DNA from: F1-60-MAGs104 sp964355975
Lineage (GTDB): Bacteria; Planctomycetota; Phycisphaerae; Phycisphaerales; SM1A02
Assembly (NCBI GenBank): GCA_964355975.1
Contig: CAYHFW010000035.1
Location: forward strand, 1 to 19,384
Reading direction: 5' to 3'
DNA: 19,384 nucleotides
The position numbers were made by a program, and so were the translations under genes. The notes under the pieces were generated by a model, which saw only the letters and a list, made by a program, of their open reading frames with translations, did not search any database and was not told where the DNA came from. Positions 14,894 through 19,384 of the stretch are shown here, one piece after another (within the stretch, counting starts at the first letter, position 1; every line of letters begins with the position of its first letter).

Positions 14894-14934
14894 TTGCGCC
14901 AGGGCGCAACCGACCCGTTGCGCCCTGGCGCAAC
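14893..14934. repeat. Perfect 18-bp inverted repeat whose arms are themselves palindromic
   Basis: The arms are 14893-14910 and 14917-14934 with a 6-nt loop (CGACCC). Each arm is itself GTTGCGCC-NN-GGCGCAAC, so there are two tandem palindromes with central AG and CT, and the whole is one larger palindrome. A further GTTGCGC lies 12 bp upstream (14881). Nothing T-rich follows on either strand, though minus-strand T runs (near 14941 and 14965) lie between the tRNA and the repeat. It sits between convergent rsmE and tRNA-Ala, so a bidirectional terminator is the simplest role; a protein-binding or REP-like element is also possible. Confidence 0.6.
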
Positions 14935-14964
14935 AAGTCAAAAAGCGCCAAAACCGTCTAAAAA

Positions 14965-15037
14965 TGGAGCGTATCGGGGTCGAACCGATAACCTCCGCCT
15001 TGCAAAGGCGGCGCTCTCCCAATTGAGCTAACGCCCC
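14965..15037 (-). tRNA. tRNA-Ala (anticodon TGC)
   Basis: The minus strand folds into a complete 73-nt cloverleaf. The acceptor GGGGCGT pairs with ACGCTCC and includes the G3:U70 pair that defines alanine identity. The D arm has AGCTCAATTGGGAGAGC, the anticodon loop is TTTGCAA with TGC at 34-36, and the T arm contains GGTTCGACCCC. The discriminator is A73. The 3' CCA is not encoded; a run of Ts follows directly. The tRNA lies downstream of the SH3-domain gene on the same strand and converges on rsmE. Confidence 0.97.
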
Positions 15038-15061
15038 AGTGAATGAACACCGAGCTCGGGC

Positions 15062-15067
15062 ATCCTA
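15062..15067 (-). promoter_or_regulatory. Candidate -10 box for tRNA-Ala
   Basis: TAGGAT on the minus strand lies 24 nt upstream of the tRNA 5' end, predicting a start about 17 nt before the mature end. It is identical to the minus-strand hexamer at 1378-1383. A -35 match at suitable spacing is not apparent. Confidence 0.3.
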
Positions 15068-15087
15068 CCGAGAAATCCAAATCGCGC

Positions 15088-15111
15088 ACGATCACCAACA
15101 CGATCACCAGC
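15088..15111. repeat. Tandem 12-bp direct repeat upstream of tRNA-Ala
   Basis: Two adjacent 12-bp units (15088-15099 and 15100-15111, 11 of 12 bases identical; core CACGATCACCA on the plus strand) lie in the 82-bp gap between the SH3 gene stop and the tRNA, upstream of its candidate -10. They could bind a regulator or be chance duplication. Confidence 0.5.
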
Positions 15112-15119
15112 CGCGCGCA

Positions 15120-16448
15120 TCAGCCGTCTTTGCGCGAGGTCAAGAAGTCGATCGTCTTGGGAGTGATCGTGTCGAGCTTCAATGAATCGTCATAGGCCTT
15201 CTCGCCCTTGATGCCGATGAGTGTTCCGAGCATCGTCGAGAGTTGAAAGCCGTCGCCTGGCACAACGTACGAAACGGTTTGTCCAGTCGACGGATCGACG
15301 AGACGAAAGAGCAGCGGAAGTCGCGTGCCGTCATAGACGATCGATGCGTTGAGAACTCCAACTGCGGTGTACTCGCTGCGCGCCTCGAGCGCCAAGGCAA
15401 CACTGTTGATCTGATCCGACTCACCGTTGAGTCGCGCGCGCGTCGCCTGCAGATCAAAGATCTTGTTCTGCACTTCTTGTTGAACTTCGAGTTGCGCAAC
15501 ACGAGCGGCAACGCGTCCCTTCATCGATGGATCGTTTGCAGCATCGACGCTCAGTGCAACATAGCGCGCATAGAGCGCGCCGAGTTCTGCATCGGCGAGT
15601 GGTTGTCCCTTGACCTTCAGCCATGTTGCTTCAAGATCAGCAAATGTTGCGCGTCGAGTCTCGGCGGCAATCTGTTCTGGGCTCTTGGTTGGCACTGGCA
15701 CTTCAGCTGCGGTCTCGGTGACGACGACGACTTCAGTTGCAGCGGATGGATTCGCGGTCGCCGTTCCGTCAGTGGTAGCGGGGGCGGTCGCAGCACTCTC
15801 AACTTCGACCGTCACACTCGCAACTTTGTCAAAAGTGGCTGCTTCTGCAGGTGTTGCGCGGCGCAGGAAGTTTGAGTTGATCCATCCTTCGCCGATTTCT
15901 GGAAGGCGAACAGTCCAGATCGATCCGCGTTCGGTATCGACGCGTGTGACCACGGTCAACGTGGCGCCAGCATCGACGCGACCAATCTGTTTCCATGAAC
16001 TCTCAGGCGTCGACTCTGCGCCGATGTTCGGCGCGCGAAGTTCGGTCGTCGCTGTCGCGGTGATCGATGCACCATCAGCAGAGAGTTGCACCCGCTCATC
16101 GGCAGGAACGAATCCTGTCATCTGTGCGAATGCGAGCCCTGCAGTTTGCACGCGCGCCCATCCAAAGTTTTCTTCAACGACGCGCACAACATTGCCGCGG
16201 TTCATCTTTCCAAACGGATACGAACTTTGCACGCTCGGACCCGAGCGCACATAGACGTTGTCCGCAGTCACTGTCGCGAAGTACGGAGAGACTTTCGTCT
16301 CTGGCGAATTCTGCGCAGTGTCTGTTGGTGCAGCGGACGGCGGCGCGCCTTGCTGTGCGTGCACTGCTTCAACATGTTCTGTTGGAGCGGCAATCGCTGC
16401 AAAAAAGGCGAACGCGACCAGGGGACCGGCTATCCGTGCTCTGTCCAT
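15120..16448 (-). CDS. Exported protein with two bacterial SH3 domains
   Basis: The 442-residue protein starts with a classical signal peptide (MDRARIAGPLVAFAFFAAIAAP..., probable cleavage after VHA31). Residues 58-115 form a bacterial SH3 domain (ADNVYVRSGPSVQSSYPFGKMNRGNVVRVVEENFGWARVQ), and about 127-198 form a second, more divergent one (LRAPNIGAES ... GEGWINSNFL). An Ala/Thr/Val-rich linker (about 205-255) leads to a helical segment (262-345) and a beta-rich C-terminal part unlike anything I recognise. SH3b domains commonly bind cell-wall peptides, so a cell-envelope role is likely; no catalytic domain is visible. It diverges from the TolC-like lipoprotein with 30 bp between starts. A TATGAT hexamer ends 6 nt before its ATG and there is no Shine-Dalgarno. 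Confidence 0.75.
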   Translation of the reverse strand: MDRARIAGPLVAFAFFAAIAAPTEHVEAVHAQQGAPPSAAPTDTAQNSPETKVSPYFATVTADNVYVRSGPSVQSSYPFGKMNRGNVVRVVEENFGWARVQTAGLAFAQMTGFVPADERVQLSADGASITATATTELRAPNIGAESTPESSWKQIGRVDAGATLTVVTRVDTERGSIWTVRLPEIGEGWINSNFLRRATPAEAATFDKVASVTVEVESAATAPATTDGTATANPSAATEVVVVTETAAEVPVPTKSPEQIAAETRRATFADLEATWLKVKGQPLADAELGALYARYVALSVDAANDPSMKGRVAARVAQLEVQQEVQNKIFDLQATRARLNGESDQINSVALALEARSEYTAVGVLNASIVYDGTRLPLLFRLVDPSTGQTVSYVVPGDGFQLSTMLGTLIGIKGEKAYDDSLKLDTITPKTIDFLTSRKDG

Positions 16449-16454
16449 GCCGCA

Positions 16455-16471
16455 ATCATATGGGCTAGTAT
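16455..16471. promoter_or_regulatory. Divergent -10 boxes for the SH3-domain and TolC-like genes
   Basis: The 30-bp gap between start codons holds TATGAT on the minus strand (16460-16455, 6 nt before ATG 16448) and TAGTAT on the plus strand (16466-16471, 7 nt before ATG 16479). The two do not overlap here. No Shine-Dalgarno is seen for either gene, so both transcripts may be leaderless. -35 matches are poor. Confidence 0.4.
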
Positions 16472-16478
16472 CAGAACA

Positions 16479-18281
16479 ATGCCAGTGGTTGCGCGAAGTT
16501 TTTCACGAAAATGCACTCCTCTGCTCGTTGCGCTCAGCGCGCTTGTCGCGTGTGAGTCGCCGATGAGTCGCGGCACCGACGATCAAGGCGAAGCGCAGTT
16601 GCGCGAGGCGATCGAGGCGGCGATTGCTCGCCAGGGAGCGGCGCCCTCGCAAAATCAGGCAGCACCTGAACTGCGAACCGCGACCCAGATGCCATCGGAT
16701 CTCTTCGAAACGCTGCGCGACCGCATTCCAGAGCTCGATGGGCTCGGACCGCAGGGGGTGCACGGCGGAGTCGGCCTCGATTTGGGACCAGACATCACCG
16801 GCGCGACCGATCCTCAGGTTCAGTTGAACCTGCAATCGGCCATCGCTGCTGCCGTTCGCAACAACCTCGGGGTGCAGGGTGCGCGCATCGAACAGGCGGT
16901 CGCAGAGACCGACGTCGTTCGCGCAGAAGCCGCGTTTGACGCCGTTTTGGTGGCAAATGCGGGGTATCAGTCGAACAACGTCCCGCCGCCGCCGCTTGAT
17001 TTTGGCGGTATCGACAACGCCTTCACCCAAGAGAACAACCAATCGACGTTCTCGACGGGAATCCAGAAGCGACTCATCTCGGGCGGCAACATCTCAGCCA
17101 ACCTTGTGACGAATTACACCCGTCAGGCGACGACGAGCATCTACGACCCTGCCAACTACTGGACCAACTCAGTCAACCTGAACATGGGTCAGCCGCTGCT
17201 TCGCGGATTCGGCAGCGACGTCAATGAGGCGCAGATTCGCCTTGCTCGAAATCGCGACCGTGCCTCGCTCGTCAACTTGCGCCAATCGCTGTTGAACGTG
17301 GTGATGCAGACCGAGGTGCAGTACTGGACGCTCCTGCAAACGCGCCAGCAAGTTGTTGCATCGGCGTGGCTCTTGAAGGTTGGCATCGAAGTACGAGACA
17401 TTCTCAAGAAGCGGTTGAGCTTCGATGCCACCGTTGCCGACCACGCGCTCGCGGTGGCGATTGTCGAGTCGCGGCGTGCGAATCTCATTCGCGCGTGGCT
17501 CAACTCGCGCGATGCGAGCGACCGACTCAAATTGCTGATGAATGATCCTGGGCTTTCTGTCGGATCGGATGCAGTTGTTGTGCCCATCGAGCAACTCGTG
17601 CAAGAAGCGATTCGTTACAACGTGCGCGACGCGGTGGTCACGGCGGTTGAGCAGAACCCATCGATCGCATTGGCGCTCTTGCGCATCGATGATGCGGCGA
17701 TCGGCATGATCGTCGCAGACAATGGACGCTTGCCGCAACTCGATTTACAGGCAGGGGTTACGTTGACTGGGCAAGACACAACAGGCAACGGCAATGGATC
17801 GTTCGATGGGGCATTCACCGATATCGCAGACGCGAACTTTGTTTCGTGGCTCGCACAGTTCGCATTCAGTCAGCCCATCGGAAACCGTGCAGCCGAGGCC
17901 GAGTACCGACGCGCTCGGTTGCAGCGCTCGGCCGCAGTCATTGGATACCAGAGCGCGATCGAGAACGCCGTCTTTGCTGTGAAGAGTTCGCTTCGTGCAG
18001 TGACGACGAGTTATGAGTTGATCGAGCAGTCGCGCGCGAGTCGTCTTGCCGCTGCCGAGAGTCTGCGGTCGCTGACGGTGCTCGAGCAAACGCTCGCCGC
18101 ACTTACTCCCGAGTTTCTTCAGACCAAGTTTCAGGCGCAGGATCGTCTCGCGGTCGCGTATTTCTCGCACGTTGAGGCGATGGTGAACTACAACACCGCG
18201 ATGGCGCGCCTCTACAACGCGATGGGAACGGGTTTGACGATGAACCGCATCGACCTCGAGGTCGTTGAAGAAACTCCATAA
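16479..18281 (+). CDS. TolC-family outer-membrane efflux lipoprotein
   Basis: The 600-residue protein begins with a lipoprotein signal: MPVVARSFSRK, a hydrophobic core, and lipobox L22-V-A-C25, so it is probably anchored by a lipidated Cys25. A Gln/Ala-rich linker of roughly 80 residues precedes two OEP/TolC repeats with long amphipathic helices (NLQSAIAAAVRNNLGVQGARIEQAVAETD in the first). The second repeat ends FQAQDRLAVAYFSHVEAMVNYNTAMARLYNAMGT, the typical TolC closing helix. TolC proteins form trimeric outer-membrane channels for efflux or type I secretion. No membrane-fusion or inner-membrane pump gene is adjacent. The open frame continues upstream to 16086 but lies over the SH3 gene; ATG 16479 is set by the lipoprotein signal. 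It ends 2 nt before tsaC. Confidence 0.9.
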   Translation: MPVVARSFSRKCTPLLVALSALVACESPMSRGTDDQGEAQLREAIEAAIARQGAAPSQNQAAPELRTATQMPSDLFETLRDRIPELDGLGPQGVHGGVGLDLGPDITGATDPQVQLNLQSAIAAAVRNNLGVQGARIEQAVAETDVVRAEAAFDAVLVANAGYQSNNVPPPPLDFGGIDNAFTQENNQSTFSTGIQKRLISGGNISANLVTNYTRQATTSIYDPANYWTNSVNLNMGQPLLRGFGSDVNEAQIRLARNRDRASLVNLRQSLLNVVMQTEVQYWTLLQTRQQVVASAWLLKVGIEVRDILKKRLSFDATVADHALAVAIVESRRANLIRAWLNSRDASDRLKLLMNDPGLSVGSDAVVVPIEQLVQEAIRYNVRDAVVTAVEQNPSIALALLRIDDAAIGMIVADNGRLPQLDLQAGVTLTGQDTTGNGNGSFDGAFTDIADANFVSWLAQFAFSQPIGNRAAEAEYRRARLQRSAAVIGYQSAIENAVFAVKSSLRAVTTSYELIEQSRASRLAAAESLRSLTVLEQTLAALTPEFLQTKFQAQDRLAVAYFSHVEAMVNYNTAMARLYNAMGTGLTMNRIDLEVVEETP

Positions 18282-18283
18282 CC

Positions 18284-19258
18284 GTGGCGGCAGTCCTTCC
18301 ATACACCGACGGCAACATCGACCTCGCGGCTGCTGCGCTGCGAAGTGGTGAGGTCGTCGCATTCGCAACCGAAACTGTCTACGGACTTGGCGCCGACACG
18401 TTCAACGAGGCGGCGATCGCCAAGATTTACGAACTAAAACAACGACCAGGTCGCAATCCACTCATCGCACATGTGATCGATCTCTCAACCGCTCGCCGAA
18501 TCTCGACAGGATGGACCCGCCGCTCAATGAAGCTTGTCAGCGCGTGTTGGCCAGGGCCGCTGACGCTGATATTGCCCAGAGATCCAGCAGTTCCACGCAT
18601 CGCCACGGGTGGACTCGACACAATCGCTGTGCGCAGTCCACGGCATCCGCTCGCTCGCGCGCTGCTGTACGCAGTTGGAGGGCCCATCAGCGCGCCAAGC
18701 GCGAATCGAAGTGGGGGAGTTTCGCCGACCACTGCGCAGCATGTTGCAAGCGACTATCGACAACATACTGACCTCATGGTGCTCGACGGTGGTCCGTGTG
18801 CGCTCGGAATCGAATCGACGGTCGTTGATCTCTGTGAGTCGAAGCCCGTCGTGCGCAGGCTCGGCATCGTCACGATCGAACAACTCTCTGCGTTGCTTGG
18901 TCCAATCGAAGTCGACATGCCCACCGAGCAGACGGCGAGCCCAGGCAGTGCGATGCGCCATTATTCGCCGACTGTGCCTGCGATGTTGATTGCAGGTGCC
19001 GAGCTTGCGCAAGTGCTCGCGACAGGAGCGCCGGCAGCTGTCATCTGTTTCGCAGCGAGCGAGATCGCCGAGGGGCAAGGCCACATTCGACTCGAGATGC
19101 CCAGCGATGCTGATGGTTACGCCGCGCATCTCTACGAAACACTGCGCCGCGCCGATGCGTCGGGCTGCGCGCGCATCGTGATCGAGTTGCCCAGTGAGCG
19201 CACCGGCGTCTGGAGTGCCGTCATCGATCGCCTGCGCCGCGCGACGACGCAGGAGTAG
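18284..19258 (+). CDS. tsaC: L-threonylcarbamoyladenylate synthase (TsaC/Sua5)
   Basis: This enzyme makes threonylcarbamoyl-AMP from threonine, bicarbonate and ATP for t6A37 modification of ANN-decoding tRNAs. The 324-residue product is the long Sua5 form. The YrdC domain has TETVYGLGAD (29-38), KQRPGRNPL (52-60, with the KxR pair), SAPSANRSG (137-144) and VSPTTAQHV. A linker leads to the C-terminal Sua5 domain with SPGSAMRHYSP (219-229), the loop that closes on the active site. The start is a GTG 2 nt after the TolC-like stop (no in-frame ATG is near), so the two are probably co-transcribed. The gene is not usually linked to tolC. Everything needed for activity appears present. Confidence 0.95.
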   Translation: MAAVLPYTDGNIDLAAAALRSGEVVAFATETVYGLGADTFNEAAIAKIYELKQRPGRNPLIAHVIDLSTARRISTGWTRRSMKLVSACWPGPLTLILPRDPAVPRIATGGLDTIAVRSPRHPLARALLYAVGGPISAPSANRSGGVSPTTAQHVASDYRQHTDLMVLDGGPCALGIESTVVDLCESKPVVRRLGIVTIEQLSALLGPIEVDMPTEQTASPGSAMRHYSPTVPAMLIAGAELAQVLATGAPAAVICFAASEIAEGQGHIRLEMPSDADGYAAHLYETLRRADASGCARIVIELPSERTGVWSAVIDRLRRATTQE

Positions 19259-19342
19259 GCGGGGGTGGCGCAATCGCGCACTCGCCGCTCGCGCGCGAAA
19301 CAGCATCACCCCGGCGCCGCTCTGAGACCGCCTTCCGTGCAG

Positions 19343-19373
19343 TTGCCACGGGCACACGTCAGGACGCTATACT
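19343..19373 (+). promoter_or_regulatory. Candidate promoter for a gene beyond the right edge
   Basis: TTGCCA (19343-19348) and TATACT (19368-19373) are separated by 19 bp, longer than ideal. The 126-bp stretch after tsaC (19259-19384) has no recognisable gene. It also contains an 11-bp direct repeat, CTTCCGTGCAG, at 19332-19342 and 19372-19382, exactly 40 bp apart, flanking the candidate promoter. Confidence 0.3.
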
Positions 19374-19384
19374 TCCGTGCAGCG

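Noticed and set aside
16086..16478. Upstream extension of the TolC-like reading frame
   Set aside because: It overlaps the SH3-domain gene on the other strand, and the lipoprotein signal places the real start at 16479.

Overview
This is a compact, high-GC bacterial window with almost no intergenic DNA and no mobile element, CRISPR array or rRNA. I place it tentatively in the Planctomycetota, most likely near Phycisphaerae. The reasons are a very long TolC-like lipoprotein, a glycoside-hydrolase-like protein with no signal peptide, a bacterial-SH3 exported protein, a stand-alone C-terminal NrdJ module and a mixture of Shine-Dalgarno and apparently leaderless genes. That assignment rests on gene style, not on a marker phylogeny.

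Layout from left to right: (i) a FAD amine/amino-acid oxidoreductase (116-1369, -) and a Gfo/Idh/MocA dehydrogenase (1389-2486, +) diverge from a 19-bp gap holding symmetric -10 boxes. (ii) An exported thioredoxin-like protein (2487-3638, -) converges on the dehydrogenase with no gap, and its terminator lies inside the dehydrogenase gene. (iii) An unusual FolD homologue (3737-4579, +) is tail-to-tail with purC (4583-5527, -), which diverges from a GH10-like protein. (iv) A translationally coupled run of GH10-like protein, ComEA-like protein and mfd (5613-10752, +). (v) On the minus strand, a cystathionine beta-synthase-like gene, rplI with a long acidic tail, and a small NrdJ C-terminal-domain protein. 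(vi) Divergent from the first of these, an rsmJ-rsmE pair of 16S rRNA methyltransferases. (vii) An 18-bp perfect inverted repeat and tRNA-Ala(TGC). (viii) An SH3-domain exported protein divergent from a TolC-like lipoprotein, followed by tsaC/sua5.

Functionally the window is mostly housekeeping: one-carbon and purine metabolism (folD-like, purC), translation and rRNA/tRNA modification (rplI, rsmJ, rsmE, tsaC, tRNA-Ala), DNA repair (mfd) and sulfur amino acids (CBS-like). Envelope proteins (TlpA-like, SH3, TolC-like, ComEA-like) are mixed in.

The most notable observations are: a FolD homologue in which all three recognised catalytic/folate-contact residues (Lys, Gln, Asp) are replaced; several start codons placed 6-8 nt after a -10-like hexamer, including two divergent pairs with overlapping symmetric -10 boxes, which suggests leaderless bidirectional transcription; a GH10-like fold lacking the acid/base glutamate and coupled to mfd; and a palindrome-of-palindromes between rsmE and tRNA-Ala. 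I saw no clear evidence of a wholly new multi-gene system.
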